In this document: piece after piece, positions 33,625-44,672 of the stretch
Layout of the letters: every line of letters begins with the position of its first letter
How positions within the stretch are numbered: the first letter of the stretch is position 1
From: Lachnospiraceae bacterium
GTDB lineage: Bacteria > Bacillota > Clostridia > Lachnospirales > Lachnospiraceae
Direction: 5' to 3'
Assembly: GCA_021770755.1 (NCBI GenBank)
Contig: JAETQI010000023.1
Span: 1 to 63,009 of the forward strand
Length of the DNA: 63,009 nt
Notes under the pieces: model-generated
Database searches by the model: none
What the model was told of the DNA's origin: nothing
The model's input: the letters and a program-made list of their open reading frames with translations, nothing else
Program-made: the position numbers and the translations under genes

Positions 33625-34169
33625 AACACACTGATACCCTTTCTGTTCCTGACTGCCTCCCGCCAGGCTTCTGTCAGCCTGTCAAGCGACCACGCAGCGT
33701 TGGCGGGACTTGTGGAGGGCAGCTTCACGATCATGGGCTTATCCTCATGAACATATTTTCTACAATATTTCATAAAAAGTTCGTATGCTTTCCCGCCATT
33801 TAAAAATATCGTGCTGACATCTGCCGCAGACAAGATCACGCCCATGTCGTTTGCCCTGACATTTCTGATGCTGCTGTCCGACGAACCCACGATATCGCAG
33901 GACGCGATCACATCCCAGAGCGCGACATGATTTCTCAGCAGAAAATCTGTCTTCCCCGCGATCGTATCCGGAACCTGCTCCCCATAGACTGCCGCGAGCA
34001 CTTTCCAGAACCGGTTCTGCGGATGTCCGTAATAAAACTGCTGCTCCCGCGACTTCACGGACGGCATGGAACCCAATATTAAGATCTTCGAATCTTGGTC
34101 ATATACCGGTCCAAACGTATGCGTGACATGTTCATAACCGGTTATATCTGTTGTCTCTTTCCTGCTCAT
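33621..34169 (-). CDS. DNA-deoxyinosine (hypoxanthine) glycosylase, UDG superfamily
   Basis: 182 aa. Uracil-DNA glycosylase superfamily family 6: ILGSMPSVKSREQQFYYGHPQNRFW near the start and LPSTSPANAAWS near the end. Removes deaminated adenine from DNA. Same operon as the YgjP-type protease and Fur regulator. Confidence 0.86.
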   Translation of the reverse strand: MSRKETTDITGYEHVTHTFGPVYDQDSKILILGSMPSVKSREQQFYYGHPQNRFWKVLAAVYGEQVPDTIAGKTDFLLRNHVALWDVIASCDIVGSSDSSIRNVRANDMGVILSAADVSTIFLNGGKAYELFMKYCRKYVHEDKPMIVKLPSTSPANAAWSLDRLTEAWREAVRNRKGISVL

Positions 34170-34184
34170 CGATATGATATCCCC

Positions 34185-34940
34185 CTAATTCCACTCCGAT
34201 ATGGAATTGAGCTGCTGTTTTCTTATTTTCCAATCCGGCATCAGTCTCGTCATGAGCGCATGAAATGCCTTGGAATGATCCGGGTGTATAAAATGGCAGA
34301 ACTCATGCGTCACCACATACTCGATGCAACATGCCGGCGTCTCGATCAGTCTGCTGTTCAACGTGACAACGCCTTTATACGGCTGGCAGGAACCCCATCT
34401 CGAAGTCATGCGCCGTATCCTGATCTCCGGATAATCCACGCCCCACTGCCGGAACCTGCCGTGAACCTGACGCGCGGTCTCCTCATAGATCTCACGCTGA
34501 TACGCTTTCAGCCACTTTTCATACATGAGTTCCTTATGACGCGTATCCTGCGGATCCTTTACCCTGAAACAAATGGTATCCTCCTCAAGCACAACGCACT
34601 CCGGTCTCCCCTGCAGCACCCTGACAGCACGCTTTTTTCCCAGGATCGCAAGCTGCTCCCCGTCCACGTACTGACGTTCTGCCTGCATCCTGCGTTCCTG
34701 CTGCCTGCGGCTGTTCTCCGCCGCCCTGCTGACTGCCGTGACGATCAGCGCCTGCTTGCGCCGCATGAATCCTTCTATATGATCCACCGGCACCCGACGG
34801 GATGCGGAGACTTTGACATTCCCTGCGGCATCGATCCGCAGGTTTACATTCTTCACAGACTTTCTTGTCAGCTCATATCTGATCTCCATATCACCCAGTA
34901 CGATGACCCGCATCTCACTGCCATATACCCTTGCCGCCAT
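34185..34940 (-). CDS. YgjP/SprT-like zinc metalloprotease
   Basis: 251 aa. DUF45 family: RMTSRWGSCQPYKG, then the zinc motif HEFCHFIHPDHSKAFH. The N-terminal 100 residues (VKNVNLRI, VKVSASRRVP) are the usual YgjP beta-rich part. GGAGGG is 8 bases before the ATG. First gene of a five-gene operon running to the Nudix gene. Confidence 0.88.
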   Translation of the reverse strand: MAARVYGSEMRVIVLGDMEIRYELTRKSVKNVNLRIDAAGNVKVSASRRVPVDHIEGFMRRKQALIVTAVSRAAENSRRQQERRMQAERQYVDGEQLAILGKKRAVRVLQGRPECVVLEEDTICFRVKDPQDTRHKELMYEKWLKAYQREIYEETARQVHGRFRQWGVDYPEIRIRRMTSRWGSCQPYKGVVTLNSRLIETPACCIEYVVTHEFCHFIHPDHSKAFHALMTRLMPDWKIRKQQLNSISEWN

Positions 34941-34985
34941 ATCCGCACCCTCCGGAACTGTCCGCCTCGCCGTTACAATGGTTCA

Positions 34986-35014
34986 ATTTTATCGTAAATA
35001 TTCCCAAAATGCAA
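34986..35014 (-). promoter_or_regulatory. promoter of the YgjP-UDG-Fur-Nudix operon
   Basis: Minus strand TTGCAT (35014-35009), 17 bp, TAAAAT (34991-34986), about 50 bp before the start codon. Confidence 0.65.
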
Positions 35015-35053
35015 TTACTTATGACAAATAACTGTGACATTCCTGCAAAATAG

Positions 35054-35082
35054 TTGAAAATCTGGTAAATATCCACTATAAT
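35054..35082 (+). promoter_or_regulatory. promoter of the DHH phosphoesterase gene
   Basis: TTGAAA (35054-35059), 17 bp, TATAAT (35077-35082), about 55 bp before the ATG. Confidence 0.7.
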
Positions 35083-35138
35083 ATATTCACTACCACTTTT
35101 TTACGCACAATACGATACAAACGAACAAGGAGGATAAC

Positions 35139-36059
35139 ATGAGATTAATAACACGTTCTGACTTTGATGGTCTTGCCTGCGGTGCACTTCTGAAAGATGC
35201 CGGAATCATTGATCATTGGAAATTTGCACATCCGAAGGATCTGCAGGACGGATTGGTGGAAGTGACAGAAGATGACTGCCTTGCCAATGTACCTTATGTG
35301 GAAGGCTGCGGTCTGTGGTTCGACCACCATTCCAGCGAGTATGAGAGACTAAAGCTAGAAGGAAAATATAAGGGCGAGAGCCGTATCACCCCCTCCTGTG
35401 CACGCATCATCTATGAATACTATGGCGGAAGAGAACGTTTCCCCCAGTTTGATGATATGATGGAGGCTGTCGACAAGGTGGATTCCGGCAATCTCACCAT
35501 CGATGAGATCCAGAATCCCAAAGGCTGGATCCTGGTCGGATTTCTGATGGATCCCCGCACAGGTCTTGGCCGCTGGCGAAATTTCACGATCTCCAACTAT
35601 CAGCTAATGGAAAAACTGATCGACGCCTGCCGCACCCTGACGACAGACGAGATCCTCGCACTCCCCGACGTGCAGGAGCGCATCGAGGTCTATCTCGAGC
35701 AGAATGAGAAATTCATGGAGATGGTCAAAAAATATACGCGCGTGGACGGCAACCTCATTATCTCTGACCTGCGGGGCGTTGATCCGATCTATTCCGGAAA
35801 CCGTTTCCTGATCTACAGCATGTACCCCGAACAGAATATCTCCGCATGGATCGTAAGCGGGCGCGGCGGTGCCGGCTGCAGTGCCGCATGCGGCTACAGC
35901 ATCCTCAACAGGACTTCAACCGTCGATGTCGGAAGCCTGATGCTCAAATATGGCGGCGGCGGTCACAAGAAAGTCGGAACGTGCCAGTTCAGCGATGACA
36001 ACATGGCGGAAGAACTGCCAAAGCTGCTCGCCGAACTCTCCGCGCTGGCAAATGCATAG
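35139..36059 (+). CDS. DHH-family phosphoesterase
   Basis: 306 aa with AAGGAGG before ATG. Starts RSDFDGLACGALL; WFDHHSSEY gives the DHH triad and GGGGHKKVGTCQ is the DHHA1-type end. It resembles exopolyphosphatase-like DHH proteins, but the substrate is not settled by sequence. Distinct from the nrnA gene at 10276-11274. Confidence 0.85.
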   Translation: MRLITRSDFDGLACGALLKDAGIIDHWKFAHPKDLQDGLVEVTEDDCLANVPYVEGCGLWFDHHSSEYERLKLEGKYKGESRITPSCARIIYEYYGGRERFPQFDDMMEAVDKVDSGNLTIDEIQNPKGWILVGFLMDPRTGLGRWRNFTISNYQLMEKLIDACRTLTTDEILALPDVQERIEVYLEQNEKFMEMVKKYTRVDGNLIISDLRGVDPIYSGNRFLIYSMYPEQNISAWIVSGRGGAGCSAACGYSILNRTSTVDVGSLMLKYGGGGHKKVGTCQFSDDNMAEELPKLLAELSALANA

Positions 36060-36080
36060 TTCTATGTTCGTATACATAAT

Positions 36081-36109
36081 AAAAATCGAGTGCTGCGCAC
36101 TCGATTTTT
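36081..36109. terminator. bidirectional terminator
   Basis: Perfect 13-bp stem AAAAATCGAGTGC/GCACTCGATTTTT around TGC. Ends both the rightward DHH gene and the leftward response-regulator gene. Confidence 0.88.
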
Positions 36110-36110
36110 A

Positions 36111-36881
36111 TTATATATGAAGATTGTGTATCGCCTTGCGTTTCTCAAAGAAAGCATCCACTGATTTCTTGATCTGCTCGGGCGGCATCGTCTTGAGCAG
36201 ATATCCGTCCGGCTTGAGCTCCATGACCTGCATGACGCTCTCCTTATCCCCCTTGCTGGTGAGGAACATGACGGGTATATCCGCAAACTCGATCTCACTC
36301 CGGATCATACCGAGCACCTGCTTACCGTCAACGATCGGCATCTCATAGTCGAGCAGCACCAGATCCGGTCTGTTCGTTGAGAGATATTTGATCGCCATGG
36401 CGCCGGAATTGGCAAGGATCACCTGGTACTTGTCTTCCAGCCATCCCTTTACATTCCGCAGCATCGCACCGGAATCGTCCACCACGAGGATCTTCTTTTT
36501 ATTCTGCTTTCCAAATATTTTAAGATACGAATCGATCGCCTCCGCGACCTCATTGACATTGATCGGACGCGGAAATTCCTTCTGGATCAGATGCAGCGGA
36601 ATAACCTTGACAACCTCCGCGATCTCCTGGGGATCGCCCGTGACAAATATCGGGATATCTTTCTCCACCGCCTGATCTTTCAGATATGTAAGTCCCTGAT
36701 TCAGCCTCATAAGCTCCTCGTCCGCAAAGATAAAGATCAGATCTATATTCTCCTTTATTTTGCTGAGCACATCCGGATGCGCATGCGTGTTCATCACGCT
36801 GCAGTCCGCTTCCTCAAGCCTTTCCTGGAGTGATACGAGCAGGTAACTCTGTACCTCCGATACTATCAATACTTTTTGCAT
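36111..36881 (-). CDS. two-receiver response regulator
   Basis: 256 aa from ATG 36881 (GGAGG, 6-base spacing). Residues 1-125 form a receiver-like fold where no phosphorylatable Asp is evident (NIDLIFIFADE); the second receiver is complete (VVDDSGAM, Asp in LVLLDYEMP, Lys in LLKTMPP). No output domain. It likely takes phosphate from the hybrid kinase whose gene ends 16 bp upstream. Confidence 0.88.
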   Translation of the reverse strand: MQKVLIVSEVQSYLLVSLQERLEEADCSVMNTHAHPDVLSKIKENIDLIFIFADEELMRLNQGLTYLKDQAVEKDIPIFVTGDPQEIAEVVKVIPLHLIQKEFPRPINVNEVAEAIDSYLKIFGKQNKKKILVVDDSGAMLRNVKGWLEDKYQVILANSGAMAIKYLSTNRPDLVLLDYEMPIVDGKQVLGMIRSEIEFADIPVMFLTSKGDKESVMQVMELKPDGYLLKTMPPEQIKKSVDAFFEKRKAIHNLHI

Positions 36882-36897
36882 AATAAACCTCCACTTT

Positions 36898-39800
36898 TTA
36901 TTCTGTGAGCCCTTCAAGTACTTCTATCATCTTTTTCCCTGTATTCATGACGTCTTCCATTGCCACATCAGCCACAAAAGCCCTCAGCTCTTCCATATAA
37001 GGACCGAGCGCCTCGGGAAGCCGGTACTCCTCAAGCTCCGAAAGCGCTGCATCCGCCCCGTCGAGATCAAAACTGTCCATGGCAGCATTGATCCCGTCAA
37101 GCGCCTCTATGATCTTTGCCCTGGGGACTTCCTTCTTATCCTGCTCGTTTGCTTTTCCGTACGGCTCCAATATCGGCTTATAACTCCTGTACAACTCCAT
37201 GACGGCAGGATTTTCCCTGGTGATCGTCTCTATATCCTCTGCATTTCCACACTGCTCCATCTTGTAAAACAGCTCTGAAAGCTCCAGCGCCCCGATCATG
37301 CGCGCCGTATTTTTCAGTGCATGTACCTCTATAGTATAATCGCGAATCATTCCGTCTGCAAGACATTTTTCAATTTTTGTCGACTTCAGGTCGATTAATT
37401 TGTAAAAATCGCCCAATAGATTCGTAAACAGTTCCAGGCTGCCAGAATTCTTAACGCCCTCCGAGACATTAAGTCCCTCTATGACAGGAAGCTCCTGCTG
37501 CGGTATCTGCTCCTGCACTGCGGCAGGCGCTGACAATTTATGCACCAGCTCGTTGGGAAGCCATGCGCGGATCTTGCTGCAGATATCCTTTAGCTCGATC
37601 GGTTTTGCCACAAAATCATTCATTCCCGCTTCCTTAAAAATCTCCCGCGCACCCATGACCGCGTTGGCTGTCAGCGCGATGATCGGCATGTTCTGAATGT
37701 ATTCGTCCGCAAGCTTCCGGATATTCTGCGTCGTCTCCACACCGTCCATCACGGGCATCATGTGATCCATAAAGACGATATGATACCGTTTCTCCTGCAC
37801 CATCTCGATCGCCTGCTTTCCGGAGCTGGCTGTGTCGATGTTCATCTGCAGCGGCTGCAGCAGCCCCCTTGCCACCTTGAGGTTCATCTCGTTGTCGTCC
37901 ACGATCAGGATCTGTGCCTGCGGCGCGACAAAGTTCATCACATTGTCTGTCTCGACGAAGACTGCCGTGGTCTCATGGTTGATCACCTGGCAGAAATTGA
38001 GTGTATACAGGGGCTTATTGACAACCGTAACCTGTTCGTTCCACACATTCTCCCTCATGGGATTCTGCAGCACGCAAAGCTCTGTACCGTTCGCGACAAA
38101 GTGCTTCTCGATATTTTCTTTCAGATCCCGATAGACACCTTCGTCCACAAAGAAGAAGTCTACCTTGTCGCCGTTATCCCTCGCCTGATAGCAGTCCACA
38201 TACCGCAGGCCGTAGTCTTCCGCCATATGTTTCATCTGTTCCAGAAGGCACTGATCCCCCATAAGGCCGCTCACGACCATCGGCTCATGGATAATCGCCT
38301 CCTCCTTGATGACCGCCGCGATCTGACTGCCGATCACCCTCTGCGGAATATTGAAATAAAATTCGCTTCCTTTGCCGTACTCACTCTTCACGCCGATCTG
38401 TCCGCCCATGTTTTCAACGAGCTGTTTTGATATCGCAAGTCCCAGCCCCGTTCCCTCCTTGTTCCTGTTCTTCTTCGTGTCAACCTGCTGGAAGGAACCA
38501 AACAACTTTTTCAGATCGTCCGGCTTGATCCCCTGGCCGGAGTCCCGGATCGAGATCGCCAGATCCACCATGTCCGCCTCTGCCATCCGCGTCATCTTTA
38601 TCGTGAGTCTGACATACCCCGCCTCTGTAAACTTGATCGCGTTATTGGCGATGTTGATGATAACCTGTCTGATCCGGATCGAATCCCCGTACAGCCTGTT
38701 TGGCAGATCCTTGTCAATATCAAATATCAGTTCTATCGGTTTGTCGCCAATCCTGTTGAGGAATATCATGCTGAGGTCGCTCAGTATGGACATCGGCTCG
38801 TACTCCTCCTCTATGATCTCGAGCTTGCCCGACTCGATCTTGGAAAAATCAAGGATATCATTGATGATCGTGAGCAGCGAAGCGCCGGAGTTTTTAATAT
38901 TCATCAGATATCCCCTGTCCTGCTCACTCAAGTCGCTTCTCAGAAGGATCTCCGTCATTCCCACGATCGCGTTCATCGGTGTGCGAATCTCATGCGACAT
39001 GTTTGACAGGAAATTGGATTTGGACTCATTCGCCTCCTCCGCACGCAGCTTTGCTTCCTTTAACTGCTCCATCATATTGTAGTTCTCTGTCAGATCAACG
39101 AGGATCATCGCATGGCCCCTGATCTTATTCTTCACGTTCAGATCCCTGATATACTTCTTGTAATGCCGGTCTTCAATGACGATCTCCTCCTCCTCGGACT
39201 TAAACAGACGTTCCAACCGGTCTGAGAGCTTTTCGCCCTTATGGATCCCTGAAAGCTCCTCAAAATTTTTCTTTGCATATTTGTTGGAGTCGAGATAGCC
39301 GTAGGATTTGTCCGCAACCAGGAACATGGCGTCAAAATTCTCCACCATCCAGCCCCGCCCAAGATCGAGTATGTTAAAGATATCCCCCTCGATAACACTC
39401 AGTATGATCAGCAGCACCGCCACTGCGGAGAAGAGCGGAACGACCTCAAAGTTAAATTTGAACAGGAGCTCCAGCGCGAGCGGTATAATGACGACGAACT
39501 TCGCAATGATCAGATGCGACAGGTTCTGCTTTTCCGTCCCGCCCTGATTGCGTAGCTGTATCCTCCTCACGATCATGTAGCCGATCAGCGCCAGCAGAAA
39601 GGCTGTCAGAAAACCGTAGCGGATCGCATAGACGATGCCGCCCTCCTGACTTAAGAAGTGATATCCGTATCGGACATCTTCCACATAGTCCAGCTCTCCG
39701 AATGCCATCTCACGCCTCTTGTCATCCCACATGATGAGCAGGGCAAATGCCTCGAACACCAGCCATATTTTTGAAAATACCCTGATCGTCTTATGCCGCG

Positions 39801-40089
39801 TGTCGAGCTGCATATACGCCAGGATAAATTTGATAAAGAAATAATAAAACAAAAAATTTCCGAGATACTCCATCTTCAACGCCAGTGTCGCCTCGGAAGG
39901 GTTGTTTGTCCGAAGCATCAGACAGTACGCGCCGTTCATGATCAGGCAGCCGATGTTTGCCACCATCAGATTTGTCGAAGAGCTGTTTTGCTCCTTACTC
40001 ATGAGGACAAAGATACCCACCAACGGTATCACCGCTCCGATCAATGGTATGATGCTGAACGCTGTCCTCAGACTCATTTCCAACGTCAT
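36898..40089 (-). CDS. hybrid histidine kinase with receiver and Hpt domains
   Basis: 1063 aa. Seven-helix membrane part (about 1-240), PAS-like segment (about 250-335), HisKA with His near 366 (SHEIRTPMN), ATPase domain (N-box IANNAIKF, GTGLGLAISKQL), a degenerate inserted segment, receiver near 750-870 (Asp in HIVFMDHMMP) and Hpt (EVHALKNTARMIGA). All relay modules are in one chain, and the partner two-receiver protein is next. RBS AAGGAGTGGG precedes the ATG. Stimulus unknown. Confidence 0.93.
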   Translation of the reverse strand: MTLEMSLRTAFSIIPLIGAVIPLVGIFVLMSKEQNSSSTNLMVANIGCLIMNGAYCLMLRTNNPSEATLALKMEYLGNFLFYYFFIKFILAYMQLDTRHKTIRVFSKIWLVFEAFALLIMWDDKRREMAFGELDYVEDVRYGYHFLSQEGGIVYAIRYGFLTAFLLALIGYMIVRRIQLRNQGGTEKQNLSHLIIAKFVVIIPLALELLFKFNFEVVPLFSAVAVLLIILSVIEGDIFNILDLGRGWMVENFDAMFLVADKSYGYLDSNKYAKKNFEELSGIHKGEKLSDRLERLFKSEEEEIVIEDRHYKKYIRDLNVKNKIRGHAMILVDLTENYNMMEQLKEAKLRAEEANESKSNFLSNMSHEIRTPMNAIVGMTEILLRSDLSEQDRGYLMNIKNSGASLLTIINDILDFSKIESGKLEIIEEEYEPMSILSDLSMIFLNRIGDKPIELIFDIDKDLPNRLYGDSIRIRQVIINIANNAIKFTEAGYVRLTIKMTRMAEADMVDLAISIRDSGQGIKPDDLKKLFGSFQQVDTKKNRNKEGTGLGLAISKQLVENMGGQIGVKSEYGKGSEFYFNIPQRVIGSQIAAVIKEEAIIHEPMVVSGLMGDQCLLEQMKHMAEDYGLRYVDCYQARDNGDKVDFFFVDEGVYRDLKENIEKHFVANGTELCVLQNPMRENVWNEQVTVVNKPLYTLNFCQVINHETTAVFVETDNVMNFVAPQAQILIVDDNEMNLKVARGLLQPLQMNIDTASSGKQAIEMVQEKRYHIVFMDHMMPVMDGVETTQNIRKLADEYIQNMPIIALTANAVMGAREIFKEAGMNDFVAKPIELKDICSKIRAWLPNELVHKLSAPAAVQEQIPQQELPVIEGLNVSEGVKNSGSLELFTNLLGDFYKLIDLKSTKIEKCLADGMIRDYTIEVHALKNTARMIGALELSELFYKMEQCGNAEDIETITRENPAVMELYRSYKPILEPYGKANEQDKKEVPRAKIIEALDGINAAMDSFDLDGADAALSELEEYRLPEALGPYMEELRAFVADVAMEDVMNTGKKMIEVLEGLTE

Positions 40090-40248
40090 TTTAATCCCAC
40101 TCCTTTAACAGTTCTTATTACATAGATAATTATATTTTATACTGTTTTGCGTTTCCTGTCCATTGTTTTTATCCCAAAACGCAAAACACCGCCCTTGCGG
40201 GCGGTGTCTGCCAATGGAATTTTACAAAATATGATAGATCGTCAAAAA

Positions 40249-40488
40249 CTAAATTGCCTCGTGGAACGTTCTGGAGATAACGTCCGCCTGCTGCTCCGGT
40301 GTCAGCTTGATAAAGTTTACGGCATATCCCGAAACCCTGATCGTGAGCTGCGGATAGTTCTCCGGGTGCTTCTGCGCGTCCAGCAATGTATCCCTGTTGA
40401 GAACATTGACATTGAGATGATGGCCGCCCTTTGTTGCGTATCCATCCAAAAGATTGACTAAGTTGCTTACCTGTGCGTTATCTGTCAT
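40249..40488 (-). CDS. grcA: free-standing glycyl-radical domain protein, GrcA type
   Basis: 79 aa from ATG 40488 (GGAGG, 7-base spacing). Corresponds to the C-terminal piece of pyruvate formate-lyase: [35 protein letters not shown], with the radical Gly at residue 54. In E. coli GrcA (YfiD) replaces oxygen-cleaved parts of formate-lyase; the same job is inferred. The complete lyase is not in the window. Confidence 0.88.
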   Translation of the reverse strand: MTDNAQVSNLVNLLDGYATKGGHHLNVNVLNRDTLLDAQKHPENYPQLTIRVSGYAVNFIKLTPEQQADVISRTFHEAI

Positions 40489-40563
40489 GATAATTCCTCC
40501 TTTTATAAAATAAACTGATTGTTCCTGTGCTTTGTTTATTATGCGCTGTTCTTTTGTGATTTT

Positions 40564-40606
40564 AGTATATTGAATTTCAGGAGAAATTTCTGTAACAATT
40601 GTTACA
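40564..40606 (-). promoter_or_regulatory. Crp/Fnr-type site and promoter of the glycyl-radical gene
   Basis: A 16-bp palindrome TGTAACAATTGTTACA (40591-40606) lies upstream of the -10 TATACT (40569-40564). With a start at 40557 the palindrome is centred at -41.5, the class II activator position. No good -35 element is needed or seen. Confidence 0.7.
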
Positions 40607-40657
40607 TTTTTAAAAAATATATGTTTTTTTGCAGGTACAATTTTTCTTTCAATATGT

Positions 40658-41347
40658 TTAATACAACGTCTCCAGCGCATGCCGATCCACAATCCTGATC
40701 GTATTCCTGTCTGCTTCGATCAGATGTTCCTGCTGCATCTTCATCAGCTCCCTCGACAGCGACGGTCTGGTCGTACCCAGATAATCCGCCAGCTCCTCCC
40801 TGTTCATGGCGAGCCTGACAGTATCCGCCCCGGCGGCGGCGTCCGTCTGCTCGATCAGCCACAGGGCAATGCGCTCGCGCAGCGTCGTTCCCGACAGCAG
40901 ATGGAGCTTCCTCGTCATCGTAAAATTTTTCTCCGACTGTATCTCAAGCATGTTTCTGGTGATCATGCGGTGATGCTCGCAGGCATTGCTGCAAAAACAG
41001 TAAAAAAACTGCCACGGGATCTCGAGCACCTTCACTCTCCCCTGCGCGATGGCATCGTACCAGTACGCCTTGGTGTCCGCAAAGAGAAACATCTCCCCAA
41101 AGACGTCACCCTGCCCTACCATAAAAAGCACATCCCGCTTTCCCGACGCGAAATCCTTTGAGATCATGACTGTGCCCTCGAGCACCAGGAACAGATTCCT
41201 CGGCGTCTCGCCCTGGCGGAAGATGTAGCTTCCCTCCTCAAAGGAGCGCTCGACGGTTTTCGAACAGCGGAACATCTTCTCGATCTCCTCCCTGCTGATG
41301 TCCCGGAACAGATGGATCTGGTCACAGTCCTTGATGTTTTCTACCAT
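40658..41347 (-). CDS. Crp/Fnr-family transcription regulator
   Basis: 229 aa. Cyclic-nucleotide-type sensor barrel ([31 protein letters not shown]) and winged helix ([24 protein letters not shown]). Five Cys are in the first half (C8, C27 and three in FYCFCSNAC), so an Fe-S or redox sensor is possible. The palindrome in front of the next gene is its likely operator. Confidence 0.9.
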   Translation of the reverse strand: MVENIKDCDQIHLFRDISREEIEKMFRCSKTVERSFEEGSYIFRQGETPRNLFLVLEGTVMISKDFASGKRDVLFMVGQGDVFGEMFLFADTKAYWYDAIAQGRVKVLEIPWQFFYCFCSNACEHHRMITRNMLEIQSEKNFTMTRKLHLLSGTTLRERIALWLIEQTDAAAGADTVRLAMNREELADYLGTTRPSLSRELMKMQQEHLIEADRNTIRIVDRHALETLY

Positions 41348-41386
41348 ATCGTCCTCACTCCTGTTTGTTTTATTTCCATACCGGCG

Positions 41387-42150
41387 TCATTTTTTCCTGC
41401 TGGCTAGTATTCTGTCTTTTATCATTTCGATGGCTGCATTCTTGACCACCTCTTTATACGCGTCATATTCCTCCGGAGTTGTATCCATCAGTCCGCAGGC
41501 ATCCTCTTTTGACATGCCGAGTTTTTTCATGGCGTTCTCGATCGCCTCGACTTTATTTCTGGCTGTCGTCACGAACTCCGTCTCGCTCACCGCTTCACTT
41601 ACTGCCACGCTCACCGCCTCGTCAATCTCTGGCTGCATTAATTCCACAAATGCACGATACATATTTTCATCCTCCTTCTTGACCTCGTCAAATAGTTCCC
41701 TGTTTGCCTTCGAAACGATCTGCAGCACTGCATCCACATACCCTGCCTCGGGTCTGTCGATCAGCTCCCTCGACCTGTTAATCAGATTCTCTGCCTGCCG
41801 CCTGTCCATCGTATCTGTAAGCGATTTAATCCATATATGGTTCGCCTCGTCAAGCTCTTTTGCCACGATAACCTGCGTCAGGAAAAATCCTGCGTCTTCT
41901 ATATAATATTGTGGCGCCGGAAAATCCTGCCCATCTCGTTCTCTATAACCGTGTCATCAGCTTTTTTGATGATCAGCAGATCGATCTCCAGGGCATTTGT
42001 ATTCAGCAGATACCCGGTATCATAGTCCAGTATCTGACTGTACTCCATAAATTCAAGCTTTATCGCCGGGGTGACTGCCATATGCCACTGCGTTTTGTGA
42101 TCTTCAAGCCTGTGACTGCGTTTTGCTGTTTCTGTTTCATTTGACATCAA
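41387..42150 (-). pseudogene. broken Rpn/PD-(D/E)XK nuclease-like gene
   Basis: Two fragments on one strand. 41899-42150 encodes a normal start (VTPAIKLEFMEYSQILDYDTGY and IDLLIIKKADDTVIENEMG) ending at a premature TAG after RRHNII. In another frame, 41387-41896 continues with the family tail (AKELDEANHIWIKSLTD, RSRELIDRPEAGYVDAVL, LMDTTPEEYDAYKE). About 100 or more codons of the nuclease core are missing at the junction, so the gene has an internal deletion plus a frame change. The intact family is common in Lachnospiraceae. Confidence 0.78.
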
Positions 42151-42334
42151 TCTTCTCCTTTAGTATAGCAAGTATGCGCATATTTTACAATACGCTTTTT
42201 CCAAACGTATATTCCAGAACTATTGTACGTTATCTGTAGGAGAATGTCAAGTACAATCAAGAAAATATGTTCTTACATATTTGAGCAGGTGGAAAAATAC
42301 ACCTCTTCCCCCGCTCACATGTCAGACGCACTGT

Positions 42335-42364
42335 AAAAATGGGGAACGCACTTCTGCGTTCCCC
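42335..42364 (-). terminator. terminator of groES-groEL
   Basis: GGGGAACGCA (42341-42350) pairs with TGCGTTCCCC (42355-42364); the minus strand continues ATTTTTA. Confidence 0.85.
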
Positions 42365-42382
42365 ACAAATTGATTCCTTTTA

Positions 42383-44029
<1,647 letters not shown>

Positions 44030-44070
44030 TTATTATGATATCATTTTTTTCAATTCCACAGTTCCGAAGC

Positions 44071-44148
44071 GGAGAACGCTGCCCTTAGCGTTCTCCCAAT
44101 AACTTAGAAAATCTTATGCTGCGTATTTTGCAGCATTTTAGATTTTCT
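44071..44148 (-). promoter_or_regulatory. two hairpins between groES and groEL
   Basis: GGAGAACGCT/AGCGTTCTCC (44071-44096) and a longer stem made of AGAAAATCT + ATGCTGC with complements (44106-44148). They may set mRNA processing or stability between the two chaperonin cistrons. A direct repeat CTTAGTTATTTATT follows at 44149-44175. Confidence 0.55.
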
Positions 44149-44175
44149 TAGTTATTTATTTTCTTAGTTATTTAT

Positions 44176-44460
44176 TTACTGGATAACCGCCAAGATGTCA
44201 TTCTGCTTTACGATGATGTACTCTTCCTCGTCGATCTTTACTTCTGTTCCGGAATACTTGGAGAAGATCACGTTATCCCCAACCTTGACTTCCATCTTGA
44301 TCTCTTTCCCATCAACGACTCCGCCCGGTCCTACAGCGATCACCTCTGCCTGCTGCGGTTTCTCCTTGTTCTGTCCCGGCAACACGATGCCAGATTTTGT
44401 TGTCTCCTCTGCAACCAACTGCTTCAATACGACTCTGTCTCCTAATGGTACTAATTTCAT
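44176..44460 (-). CDS. groS: 10 kDa co-chaperonin GroES
   Basis: 94 aa from ATG 44460 (MKLVPLGDRVVLKQL) with AGGAGG upstream. Heptameric lid of the GroEL cage. Mobile-loop region VAEETTKSGIVLPGQNKEKPQQAEV is visible, and the C-terminus EEYIIVKQNDILAVIQ is standard. First gene of the operon, under CIRCE. Confidence 0.97.
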   Translation of the reverse strand: MKLVPLGDRVVLKQLVAEETTKSGIVLPGQNKEKPQQAEVIAVGPGGVVDGKEIKMEVKVGDNVIFSKYSGTEVKIDEEEYIIVKQNDILAVIQ

Positions 44461-44505
44461 GTGAAATGCCTCCTTATGATTAATCAAAATAATTTGCTTT
44501 TTTGA

Positions 44506-44532
44506 TTAGCACTCTTGCCTATTGAGTGCTAA
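44506..44532. promoter_or_regulatory. CIRCE operator
   Basis: TTAGCACTC-N9-GAGTGCTAA, perfect consensus, within the 5' leader of groES. The heat-shock repressor HrcA binds such sites; hrcA is not in the window. Confidence 0.97.
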
Positions 44533-44540
44533 CAAAACAT

Positions 44541-44569
44541 ATAATAGTTTTTTGGTGAGCGTTCTGCAA
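44541..44569 (-). promoter_or_regulatory. promoter of groES-groEL
   Basis: Minus strand TTGCAG (44569-44564), 17 bp, TATTAT (44546-44541), just upstream of CIRCE. Confidence 0.75.
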
Positions 44570-44672
44570 GCGGATCTAGGTTTTATTATCTCCCATTTTC
44601 TTCCATTTACTCATGTTTTCTTATATTTTCTTCTGTTTTTAAACTTTATGGTACTTAATAATTATTTTAGAT

